DNA from: Bacteroidota bacterium
GTDB lineage: Bacteria > Bacteroidota > Ignavibacteria > OLB7
Reading direction: 5' to 3'
Assembly (NCBI GenBank): GCA_018266795.1
Contig: JAFDZV010000021.1
Coordinates: 1 to 34,516 of the forward strand
DNA length: 34,516 nucleotides
Shown here: one piece after another, positions 25,915 through 33,312 of the stretch
Position numbering within the stretch: position 1 is the stretch's first letter
How the letters are laid out: the number at the start of each line of letters is the position of its first letter
Position numbers and translations under genes: made by a program
Notes under the pieces: generated by a model
Seen by the model: the letters and a program-made list of their open reading frames with translations, nothing else
What the model was told of the DNA's origin: nothing
Databases searched by the model: none

Positions 25915-26523
25915 TCACTCCCGCGTAACAACCGGTTCCTTCTGGGCGGGAAGCCGAAGTGACTTCGGCAGCCGCGGCAGCAGTTGCCTGAACTGGGCCT
26001 CCGTGCTGAACTTGTCCGATCCGTTCACATACGTCCAGCTTCTTCCGCCATCCGGCGAGAAGCCGAGCAGATAACTCTCCACAACCACCTTCGTGGACTT
26101 CGGCACGCTCATCGTGATCACCGTTGGGATCACCGCGTAGGCTTCCCCGCCTCTGCGCCGCAACTGGACCGAGTCGCCGATCACGAGGCTCACGATCCGC
26201 ACGCCCTCCGCACGCGCCTCATCCATCCCCTTGCGATACGTCGCCACGAACGCCTTGCGCCCTCCCATCGCCCTGATCAGACTCGGCAGCGTCAACTCCA
26301 GCAACGCGTTGGCATCCTCCTCCTGTATCGCCTTCCAGACCATGTGAGCGCCCGCAAGCGCCTGGGCGCAGGCAAGCGAATCGCCTGTGGCATCTCCCTT
26401 CGCGATCCACGTGTGCCGCGCCGCGTTCACATCCGATTGCGGGGCGGCCGTACACGGCATACCCTGGGCGGCACTGAAAGCAATGCCGATTGCTGCGATG
26501 ATGGCCGGGCGGTAGAGATACAT
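25915..26523 (-). CDS. Secreted protein of unknown function
   Basis: A 202-aa protein. The start at 26523 (MYLYRPAIIAAIGIAF) is chosen because it opens a normal signal peptide, with predicted cleavage near CTA-APQ; upstream codons are Arg/His-rich. The mature part has a helical first half (VWKAIQEEDANALLELTLPSL) and a beta-rich second half (SLVIGDSVQLRRRGGEAYAV, ESYLLGFSPDGGRSWTYVNG). This helix-then-sheet order, with a short helical tail (FRQLLPRLPKSLRLP), recalls NTF2-like folds, but I cannot name a family. It is a single gene between repeat clusters 5 and 6, convergent with the helicase gene. A periplasmic or extracellular location is likely; no catalytic motif is visible. Confidence 0.75.
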   Translation of the reverse strand: MYLYRPAIIAAIGIAFSAAQGMPCTAAPQSDVNAARHTWIAKGDATGDSLACAQALAGAHMVWKAIQEEDANALLELTLPSLIRAMGGRKAFVATYRKGMDEARAEGVRIVSLVIGDSVQLRRRGGEAYAVIPTVITMSVPKSTKVVVESYLLGFSPDGGRSWTYVNGSDKFSTEAQFRQLLPRLPKSLRLPAQKEPVVTRE

Positions 26524-26645
26524 GGCGTTCCGGGATTTCCGATGGCGTGATTGCCCGCCATGCAACCATGCTGCGCGGCGGGCGGAGTGCGTGCGGCAAA
26601 CCTACAACGTTCGCGCGATGTCTCCATGGTTTGCCGTTCGCCGTT

Positions 26646-26844
26646 CGTCCGGGGTTGTACTCCGGGCGTAGAGCGGGGCGTTGCATCGGTGGCGGGTGCG
26701 GGGGGGGCGGGAGTACAATTTCCGGGCAGCGGTAGCAGACCCGATGCGGGGTTGGGAATACAACGCCTGGCCAACGGCTTGTCGGGAATGTTGGCCCGGA
26801 ATCCTCCCCTCGTTCGCACCGAGCTTACTCGCGGCGTTGTACCG
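26646..26844. repeat. Intergenic palindromic repeat cluster 6
   Basis: An A-type hairpin with the core GGGGTTGTACTCC lies at 26646-26668, which is the B core read on the other strand. Two decayed B modules follow at 26708-26731 and 26753-26776. A degenerate A region runs at 26781-26844 (GAATGTTGGCCCGGAA to GTTGTACCGG). The copies are more diverged than in clusters 2-5, so this is an older array. Confidence 0.7.
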
Positions 26845-26871
26845 GCCAAGCGGACAACGTGAGCACTGCGG

Positions 26872-27030
26872 CTGAATGTTGTGCCGTTGAAAAATGTACC
26901 GTGCAAAGATTGTGTTGCTGAAACATGCCTTGCCGCCGAGGGTTGTGCGGCCGAATGGTGCAGGCCGTTGAAGGTTATGAGGAAGGCCGTTCCGCTGAAT
27001 GTCGTGCTGCTGAATAACCTGTACAACGGC
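26872..27030. repeat. Degenerate short tandem repeats
   Basis: The stretch is built from variants of a unit like GCCGTTGAA-nGTTGTGC: for example gctgaatgttgt, gccgttgaaaaatgt, gctgaaacatg, gccgaatggtgcag, gccgttgaaggttatg, gctgaatgtcgtgct and gctgaataacctg. Spacing is irregular, about 12-25 bases. It shows no stable coding frame and is unrelated to the A/B hairpins, except that it ends in GTACAACGG. Confidence 0.45.
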
Positions 27031-27042
27031 GTTCGATATGGC

Positions 27043-27079
27043 AAAAGCGGGCCGCGATACCCTGCGTACCGCGGCCCGC
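27043..27079 (-). terminator. Rho-independent terminator for the 27101-27991 gene
   Basis: On the minus strand a 14-bp GC stem with a single mismatch (27066-27079 with 27047-27060) closes a GCAGG loop and runs straight into TTTT (27046-27043). It lies 21 bases after the stop codon of the gene it serves. Confidence 0.85.
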
Positions 27080-27100
27080 GATCTTCAACCGTACGTCTGC

Positions 27101-27991
27101 CTACTTGTGGTAGGTTGCTCCCGCGTAGACGGTGCCGTCCGGGGAGGCGTTCACATATGGTGTGACGGAACCGGAAGGTGCAGATGCTCCGGCCGAGCTC
27201 ATGCTGCACTTGGCATCCGGCCGGTTGCGAACCCATTCGTCCACCGTTTCGCAGGCATGGAAGAACAGCAACGCATTCCGGTAGCGATAGCGGCGTGCGT
27301 GAACATCCAGCGCCTTGTGAATAACCCCGATTGCTGCAAGCTCCTGCACCAGCTTCGTCATGGCAGGCTGGCGCGCAGCTTCGTTGCGCAGAACCAGCAT
27401 CGGCGCAAAGACATCGATGATGACATCGTCATCGGGTCCGTCACCGCTTCCGACCTGTAAAATCATGTCCGGTTCCGTATCGTCGCACATGTCATCGCGA
27501 TCGCGGCGAAATGCCTGATAAAAAACAGTTCGTGCATTGTTGTCGGCGATCGCTCCGACCAGCTTCCGTTCATCGTCCAGCTCGTTGTGGATTGCGCTCA
27601 TCCGAATGGTGAACTCTTCGCGCTCCAATACGCCGTCCAACTGCGAGGCTCCGCGCTGCGGGAGTTGCATGACGAACAATACGGTGTTCGTGCCGTTGAA
27701 GGTGTCGGTGATGGAGCGCCCGATGCAATTCGGGCAGACGCCGTAGCCGCTTGCGAGCGCGATCTCGGGCGGCTCGCAGAACGTCGACACCGTCCCTGCC
27801 GACAGAAGTTCGTCGAGCCCGCACGACGGTTTTTCTCTCGCGAGATCGTGCAGGAGATTGCCACGATGATCGACGATAAATCTGCGCGTAAGCATCATGT
27901 CCTTCCGCCTGGTAATCTTCACACCATGGCGTTTCTGTTCTTTCTTCTTTTTGAGAAGTCCCAGCCGAATGTCGACACGAGTTGTTGACAT
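27101..27991 (-). CDS. Protein of unknown function (296 aa)
   Basis: The start at 27991 (MSTTRVDIRLGLLKKKK) has GGAG 9 nt upstream; a further 28 codons are open but lack support. The N-terminus is very basic (KKKKEQKRHG, ITRRKD). A short Cys pair CPNC lies near residue 88, in GYGVCPNCIGRS. The middle has alternating strands and charged helices (TVLFVMQLPQRG, EFTIRMSAIHNELDDERKLV) and a run of acidic residues (GDGPDDDVIIDVFAPMLVL). There is no signal peptide or membrane helix. I do not recognise a family. The gene has its own terminator (27043-27079) and an AT-rich upstream region (about 28000-28040), so it is likely a separate unit. It lies beside other unknown genes and a restriction-modification operon, which makes a defence role conceivable but unproven. 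Confidence 0.7.
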   Translation of the reverse strand: MSTTRVDIRLGLLKKKKEQKRHGVKITRRKDMMLTRRFIVDHRGNLLHDLAREKPSCGLDELLSAGTVSTFCEPPEIALASGYGVCPNCIGRSITDTFNGTNTVLFVMQLPQRGASQLDGVLEREEFTIRMSAIHNELDDERKLVGAIADNNARTVFYQAFRRDRDDMCDDTEPDMILQVGSGDGPDDDVIIDVFAPMLVLRNEAARQPAMTKLVQELAAIGVIHKALDVHARRYRYRNALLFFHACETVDEWVRNRPDAKCSMSSAGASAPSGSVTPYVNASPDGTVYAGATYHK

Positions 27992-28590
27992 TGTTCCGAT
28001 CTCCAATCTGTGATTAGGAATGTGAATTAATAATGCTGTGTGCTGCAGCTCACGCATCGTATCGGGGAGGTGCATTGATATCCATCAACTATCAAGGCTG
28101 CACAGCAGCCATCCGGTTTGCAGTGAAACCGGAGCCGCCAACGTGCTGACAACAAATCGAGTGAGAAATATGTCGGGGGACAGGAGGTGTATCGACGCTG
28201 TCATGCCCATGACCCGCACGGTACTGTGTTGTAACGCGATCGCGAATGAAGGAGGTGCGGATGGATCGGGGGGCCGCTGCCGCGGCGAAGACTTCAACGG
28301 CGCGGCCGGGCACGCTCCTTATTGCAATGCCGGTTTTTCTGGAAGTGAGCGCTCGCGGAATACGTCGGCTTTCCGCGTTCCGGGCATGTGGGCAGGCGTG
28401 TTGTCGTGGTCTGCGATTACATGGACGCAAATGTGCCGGTGCCTGCCCGAATGGCGGAGAAGCGGCAGGCGGGGTACAGGGCGCCGGGGCATGTGGCGGG
28501 GTTAAGGCTCACATCGTAATGTCGTTGCCGGGAGATGCCCCGTGCATTTGTGCGGCGACATCATTGACGATCAGGAATATTTACGGCCCG
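27992..28590. other. Intergenic region, no confident gene
   Basis: It holds an AT-rich stretch at about 28000-28040 that may contain the promoter of the 27101-27991 gene. A perfect hairpin CCGGTTT/AAACCGG lies at 28113-28132. Two GGAGGTG sequences occur at 28175 and 28250; the second is 4 nt before an ATG at 28261 that opens a 158-codon plus-strand frame. That frame is Ala/Gly/Cys-rich, resembles no protein known to me and runs 147 bases into the opposite membrane-protein gene, so it is not called. Confidence 0.4.
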
Positions 28591-29112
28591 CTAGCGCATC
28601 GTTCCTTCACGCACCAACGCATCACGACGGTGTTTGCGTTGCACCCGCGCGATCGGCAGAAGTGTGCCGGTAAGCACATACAATTCCACGAGCGCCAGAA
28701 AGATCATGATCGCTGCATGAATGCGCTGCATACATGATGATGCCTGCTGCTCGCGGGGGAGAAACAGCCCCGCACCAAGCAGCAGAAGAACGCCCGCCAG
28801 ATCGCCAGTGGCCAGTATCAACATTGGAACCAGTTCGAATGCCAGCCTGGTGCGTGGGGATGGTTCGGACGGCACATCGTCCGAGAGGAGTGTCGATGGA
28901 TTCAACATCGCAACCCACAGGCCCAGAATGGCGAAGATGATGGCAGCGACGTCGACAATCGAACCCATCAGTGCACGTTGTTCCGCGAACGAGGCGTTCG
29001 GACCAAGCCACCAGCCCAATGCAGCCGAGACACAGCACAGCACGGCCAGCACCACCGCTCGCCGCCGGCGCATGCGTTGCTCCGTTTCTGTGTCCGTGTT
29101 CACCGTGCGCAT
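28591..29112 (-). CDS. Four-helix integral membrane protein of unknown function
   Basis: A 173-aa protein with four predicted membrane helices, at about residues 18-37, 48-70, 91-117 and 131-154. Both ends are basic (EQRMRRRRA and RVQRKHRRD), which predicts an inner-membrane protein with both termini in the cytosol. There is no signal peptide and no catalytic motif. The ATG at 29112 has a strong GGAGGAG site about 9 nt upstream. It follows the 29169-30212 gene by 56 bases on the same strand and is probably cotranscribed with it. The combination of a soluble protein and a small four-helix membrane protein recalls RexA/RexB or KwaA/KwaB phage-defence pairs in layout only; I see no sequence similarity strong enough to claim either. 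Confidence 0.75.
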   Translation of the reverse strand: MRTVNTDTETEQRMRRRRAVVLAVLCCVSAALGWWLGPNASFAEQRALMGSIVDVAAIIFAILGLWVAMLNPSTLLSDDVPSEPSPRTRLAFELVPMLILATGDLAGVLLLLGAGLFLPREQQASSCMQRIHAAIMIFLALVELYVLTGTLLPIARVQRKHRRDALVREGTMR

Positions 29113-29168
29113 TGTGCGTCTCCTCCATCCGGCCGATTGCGATTACACTGCCGTTGTTGCTCTCGTTG

Positions 29169-30212
29169 TCACGAACCCGGGCCAAGCATGCGGTATACGC
29201 TGGGTTCGACTGCTGCCCAGACTTCCGCAAGATCCGTTATGGTGTACGATGGCTGTTCGGTTATGCCGGCAGGCAGACGTACATCCTCTCTGGACCGGGC
29301 ACGATCCAGCCAATGCACATTCGGCTCGCCGTGGAACAGAATGCCGGTCCTGGATGATGGGGCTCTCTTCCATGCGGACACCAGTTCCGATACTTCTTCC
29401 GGCGAGCCGGGTTGCCACGGAACCTCCAGGCGAAAGTGTTGTCGCGGTGCGATATGTTCGTACCGATCGAAGTGACCGAGTCCGATTCCGCTCAGAACGA
29501 ACTCCAGAAGATCCCGGTGCACCCTGCTATCCATCTCGAGCTCACGGCTGGTGACGATTTTTCGGATATCCTGGTAACGTTTCGGCAGGTCATCCAGAAT
29601 GCCGTGCCGGTACAACGGCCGCGTATCAAACTGCGGCGCGACGTCCCGGCGCAGAGCGGCACCAGGACGGGCACGCCAGCCGGTGACTTCGTAGCTGGCA
29701 ACGTCGTCATGGCGTTCCAGCATTTCAACATCGGCGTATCTGCTCTGCCGGCGCAGATATTCCCGGAAGTATAACCGTGCCTGCGGGAGCCCGTTGCCCC
29801 GTGTGCCTCGCGGAATCTTCGGGATGAGAACAACAAGCACATTCTGCTCTGGAAGGAACCACAGATGTGTTGCCCAGCCGGGGATGTCGTCATTGCCGAG
29901 GCTCCGTTCGGCTGCGCGTGCCTTTTGAACAAGGGCGGTGCCGCTGATGTAACCGATGCCGCGTGCTGTTCCGGGCATCTCGTTCCACAACACCACGCCG
30001 AAGCCTTCGGGGGCGTACGGCGTGGCGCCTGCACACAGCACGCGGCGCGGAACGCTCTCCTCGTCAACATACGTTCCTGTGGTGCGGACAACACGGCCGT
30101 TTGCCCAATCGGCAAAATCCTGCCACCAGTCAACAATGGTCCCGAACGAAGGGGTCCCTACGCCGCGCAGGTAAAACCCGCAGCGTGCCAGTTTATGAAG
30201 TTCAACGGTCAT
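29169..30212 (-). CDS. Soluble protein of unknown function, paired with a membrane protein
   Basis: A 347-aa protein. The start MTVELHKLARCGFYLRG at 30212 is chosen because the frame upstream passes through palindromic repeats; the ribosome site is weak. It shows a Trp/Phe-rich first third (SFGTIVDWWQDFADW, GFGVVLWNEMPGTARG) and a strand pair GWATHLWFLPEQNVLVVLIP. A helical segment LPQARLYFREYLRRQSRYAD and a charged, helical second half follow. No signal peptide, membrane helix, nucleotide-binding loop or nuclease motif is visible, and I do not recognise the family. It leads a probable two-gene operon with the four-helix membrane protein downstream. Sitting next to a type I restriction-modification operon, it could belong to a phage-exclusion pair; this is inference from context. 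Confidence 0.75.
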   Translation of the reverse strand: MTVELHKLARCGFYLRGVGTPSFGTIVDWWQDFADWANGRVVRTTGTYVDEESVPRRVLCAGATPYAPEGFGVVLWNEMPGTARGIGYISGTALVQKARAAERSLGNDDIPGWATHLWFLPEQNVLVVLIPKIPRGTRGNGLPQARLYFREYLRRQSRYADVEMLERHDDVASYEVTGWRARPGAALRRDVAPQFDTRPLYRHGILDDLPKRYQDIRKIVTSRELEMDSRVHRDLLEFVLSGIGLGHFDRYEHIAPRQHFRLEVPWQPGSPEEVSELVSAWKRAPSSRTGILFHGEPNVHWLDRARSREDVRLPAGITEQPSYTITDLAEVWAAVEPSVYRMLGPGS

Positions 30213-30368
30213 CGTAACCCACGTGTGATATTCCGATGCGATGCCGGAAATCCTGCTTGGAGCTTGTCCTGAAAGGCCTGGCCGGTATCGGTAGCGGCGG
30301 GCATGAGCTGCCAGCGTTACCCGGGCAACCTGTTCGGCCGGGAGCGGGAACAACTTACAGCGTTGATC

Positions 30369-30388
30369 CCGCCGGCCAAAGCCGGCGG
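30369..30388. other. Perfect GC hairpin upstream of the 29169-30212 gene
   Basis: An 8-bp stem CCGCCGGC/GCCGGCGG with a CAAA loop, in the 5' region of the minus-strand gene. It lacks a T-run on either side. It may be part of the leader or a boundary of repeat cluster 7. Confidence 0.4.
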
Positions 30389-30423
30389 TTATCGTCCATG
30401 GACGCGCATGGGGCGGACATGCG

Positions 30424-30572
30424 GAATGTTTGCCCCGGATTTTCCCGGAGCGCTTCGCGTGCGTGCACTGCAGGGTTGGGGGCGGGCCGGGAGCACAATT
30501 CCCGGCCAACGATGGTGTGGCGTTGGGAGTACAACTCCCGGCCAACGATGGTCTCCCCGGGTTTACCCGGGG
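30424..30572. repeat. Intergenic palindromic repeat cluster 7
   Basis: A degenerate A module lies at about 30424-30452. Two B modules follow at 30489-30511 (GGGAGCACAATTCCC) and 30525-30547 (GGGAGTACAACTCCC), each ending in GGCCAACG. Last comes a perfect A hairpin, 8-bp stem CCCCGGGT/ACCCGGGG with a TT loop, at 30555-30572. Compared with the A hairpin at 25813, one stem pair has changed from A-T to G-C on both arms, which supports a selected fold. Confidence 0.8.
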
Positions 30573-30609
30573 CATGACGCAGCGCCATGCCGCCATTGTG
30601 CACCACCCT

Positions 30610-30637
30610 TTCACGTTCCTCCGCACTGATGTATACT
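30610..30637 (+). promoter_or_regulatory. Candidate promoter of the hsdMS operon
   Basis: TTCACG (30610-30615) and TATACT (30632-30637) are separated by 16 bases, close to the sigma-70 consensus at the -10 box and fair at -35. They lie between repeat cluster 7 and the hsdM start, giving a leader of about 160 bases. Confidence 0.4.
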
Positions 30638-30804
30638 ACGGATCGCGCCCGCACGATCCAGGCGCTGCACACGCGTGCGGCGCGCATGCCGTGCGTATGC
30701 ATGCCGTCCGGCTGGACGGCGCCGGCTCCGCCGGACGGGCCTGCTCTACGGCACCGGCCGGCTGCGCGCTTCCTGCTTCCCCTGTCATTTCCCCCGTCTT
30801 CCAG

Positions 30805-33312
30805 ATGGCTCTCAAGAAATCCGAACTCTATTCCTCACTCTGGGCCGGCTGCGACGAATTGCGCGGCGGCATGGATGCAAGCCAGTACAAGGATTACGTG
30901 CTGGTGCTCCTCTTCGTGAAATACGTCAGCGACAAGTACGCCGGCAGGCCGTTCGCACCCATCGCCATTCCCGACGGAGCCTCCTTTGCGGACATGGTGG
31001 CGCTGAAGGGGAAGCCCGATATCGGCGACCAGATCAACAAGAAGATCCTGGGCCCCCTTGCCCGCGAGAACAACCTCTCGGACATGCCCGATTTCGCCGA
31101 CCCCAACAAGCTGGGGAACGGCCCCGAGATGGTGGAGCGCCTTACCAACCTGATCGCCATCTTCGAGAACCCCGCGCTGGACTTCTCGAAGAACCGCGCC
31201 GATGGCGATGACCTGCTGGGCGACGCCTACGAGTATCTGATGCGGCACTTCGCCACGGAGAGCGGCAAGAGCAAGGGGCAGTTCTACACCCCCTCCGAGG
31301 TGAGCCGCGTGATTGCCCGCATCCTGGGGATACGGAGCGCCGGGGCCACCACCGATACCACCGTCTACGATCCCACCTGCGGCTCCGGCTCCCTCCTGTT
31401 GAAGGTGGGGGATGAGGCCGCCCACGCCGCCGGCGTTCGCGTCTCGCTCTACGGGCAGGAGAAGGATTCCTCCACCGCCGGGCTGGCGCGCATGAACATG
31501 ATCCTGCATGACTACGCCCACGCCGATATCCGCCAGGGGAACACCCTGGCCAATCCGCTCTTCACCGAGAACGGCGGGCTGAAGACCTTCGACTACGTGG
31601 TGGCCAATCCTCCCTTCAGCGACAAGCGCTGGAGCACCGGGCTGGACGCCGATGCGGACCCCTTCGGCCGCTTCGCTCCCTACGGCGTTCCGCCGGCCAA
31701 GCAGGGTGACTTCGCCTACCTGCTCCACATCCTCCGCTCCCTGAAGGGGACCGGGCGCGGCGCCTGCATCCTGCCGCACGGCGTCCTCTTCCGCGGCAAC
31801 GCGGAGGGGGCCATCCGCCGGAACCTGGTGGGGCGCGGCGTTATCCAGGCAATCATCGGGCTGCCGGCCAACCTCTTCTTCGGCACCGGCATCCCCGCCT
31901 GCATCATCGTGCTGAACCGCGAGGGGGCGGCCGGGCGGAAGGGGATCTTCATGATCGATGCCTCCGCCGGGTTCCGCAAGGACGGCCCCAAGAACCGCCT
32001 GCGCGAGCAGGATATCCACCGGATCGTGGACACGTTCGAGCGCGGCGCCGATATCCCCGGCTACGCCCGCATGGTTCCCGTGAGCGAGATCGCCGATCCC
32101 CGCAACGACTACAACCTGAATCTACCGCGGTATATCGAGAGCACGGAGCCGGAGGACCTGCACGATATCACCGCGCATCTGCGCGGCGGCATCCCGGACC
32201 GCGATATCGACGCGCTGGATCCCTACTGGCAGGCCCTGCCTGGGGTGCGCGCCGCGCTCTTCGGGCCCGCCGGGCGCCCCGGCTACAGCCGCCTGCGGGT
32301 GGGCCTTGCCGATATCCGCGGGACGATTTTCGGCCATCCGGAGTTCGCCGCCTTCACGCAGGCGGCGGAGGCGCCGCTGGCCGCCTGGCGCGCCGCCAAC
32401 CGCCCGCGCCTGGCCGGCATCTCCGCCGGCGACCGCCCCAAGGCGCTGATCGAGACCGTCGCGGAGGATCTGCTGGCCGCCTTCGCTGCCGCGCCGCTGG
32501 TGAACCCGTACGATATCTACCAGCACCTGATGGACTACTGGGAGGAGACGATGCAGGACGATTGCTACATCGTTGCGGCGCAGGGGTGGGAGGCCGGCGC
32601 CGGCGTGCGCGAGGTGCTGCAGGTAAAGAACCGGGAGGGGAAGATGGTATGGCCGGAGCCGGAGGATTACCGCCTGGGGAAGCGCCGGTTCCGCTGCGAC
32701 CTGATCCCCGGGCCGCTGCTGGTTGCGCGCTTCCTCCCCGAGCGCCAGGCCGCGATCGATGCGCTCGCCGCGGAGCTGGCGGCCGTGGAGGCGGAGCGCG
32801 CCGAGTTGCTGGAGGAGCAGGGGGGCGAAGGGGGGCTGCTGGCGGAGGTGGCCGAGGGGGATGGGGAGAAGCGCAGGATCGCCGCCGGGGACCTGAAGTC
32901 CCGCCTGGGGGAGCTGGCGCTGGAGGCCGCCGCCGGCGGAGAGGATGAGGATGGCGACGTTGCGCTGGAGCGTGCCGCGCTGGAGCGCTACGCCGGGCTC
33001 GTGGCCCGCGAGGCCGCCCTGAAGGGCCGCCTGAAGCGTGGCGTGGAGGAGTTGCACGCCGCGATGGATGCCCGCTACCGCGCGCTGGCGGTGGAGGAGA
33101 TCGTGCCGCTGGTGGTGGACCGGAAGTGGCTGGCCGTGCTGGAGGCGGCCGTGCGCGCGGAGGTGGAGCGGGTCTCCGGGCGGCTTGCCGCGCGCGTGCG
33201 CCAGCTTGCCGAACGCTACGGCACGCCGCTCCCGGAGCTGGCCGCCGAGGTTGATGCGCTTGCCGCGCGCGTGAACGCCCACCTTGCACGGATGGGGGCC
33301 GCATGGAACTGA
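30805..33312 (+). CDS. hsdM: Type I restriction-modification DNA methyltransferase subunit (HsdM) with long C-terminal extension
   Basis: An N6-adenine methyltransferase of 835 aa. The ATG at 30805 opens a standard HsdM N-terminal helical domain (ELYSSLWAGCDELRGGMDAS, with YKDYVL). GQFYTP (158-163), the S-adenosylmethionine motif I DPTCGSGSLL (189-198) and the catalytic NPPF (268-271) are intact. It methylates adenine within the sequence chosen by HsdS, and with HsdR forms the restriction complex. HsdM proteins are usually about 500-550 aa; here about 330 residues follow residue 500. They include a mixed domain with DIYQHLMDYWEETMQDDCYI and a long Glu/Ala/Arg-rich coiled coil (about 640-810) ending in LAARVNAHLARMGAAWN. 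No ribosome site is seen before the ATG. The gene overlaps hsdS by 10 bases, so the two are translationally coupled. Confidence 0.95.
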   Translation: MALKKSELYSSLWAGCDELRGGMDASQYKDYVLVLLFVKYVSDKYAGRPFAPIAIPDGASFADMVALKGKPDIGDQINKKILGPLARENNLSDMPDFADPNKLGNGPEMVERLTNLIAIFENPALDFSKNRADGDDLLGDAYEYLMRHFATESGKSKGQFYTPSEVSRVIARILGIRSAGATTDTTVYDPTCGSGSLLLKVGDEAAHAAGVRVSLYGQEKDSSTAGLARMNMILHDYAHADIRQGNTLANPLFTENGGLKTFDYVVANPPFSDKRWSTGLDADADPFGRFAPYGVPPAKQGDFAYLLHILRSLKGTGRGACILPHGVLFRGNAEGAIRRNLVGRGVIQAIIGLPANLFFGTGIPACIIVLNREGAAGRKGIFMIDASAGFRKDGPKNRLREQDIHRIVDTFERGADIPGYARMVPVSEIADPRNDYNLNLPRYIESTEPEDLHDITAHLRGGIPDRDIDALDPYWQALPGVRAALFGPAGRPGYSRLRVGLADIRGTIFGHPEFAAFTQAAEAPLAAWRAANRPRLAGISAGDRPKALIETVAEDLLAAFAAAPLVNPYDIYQHLMDYWEETMQDDCYIVAAQGWEAGAGVREVLQVKNREGKMVWPEPEDYRLGKRRFRCDLIPGPLLVARFLPERQAAIDALAAELAAVEAERAELLEEQGGEGGLLAEVAEGDGEKRRIAAGDLKSRLGELALEAAAGGEDEDGDVALERAALERYAGLVAREAALKGRLKRGVEELHAAMDARYRALAVEEIVPLVVDRKWLAVLEAAVRAEVERVSGRLAARVRQLAERYGTPLPELAAEVDALAARVNAHLARMGAAWN

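Noticed and set aside
28261-28737. Plus-strand frame of 158 codons with a strong GGAGGTG site before its ATG
   Set aside because: The product is Ala/Gly/Cys-rich with no recognisable fold, and it overlaps the well-supported membrane-protein gene on the other strand by 147 bases. It would be reconsidered if RNA-seq or homologs showed it.
20605-30572. CRISPR-like array
   Set aside because: The repeats are dispersed among genes, vary in sequence and have irregular spacing; there are no uniform spacers and no cas genes.
30430-30804. N-terminal extension of HsdM by 125 codons
   Set aside because: The frame runs through repeat cluster 7 and the candidate promoter; the standard HsdM N-terminus begins at the ATG at 30805.
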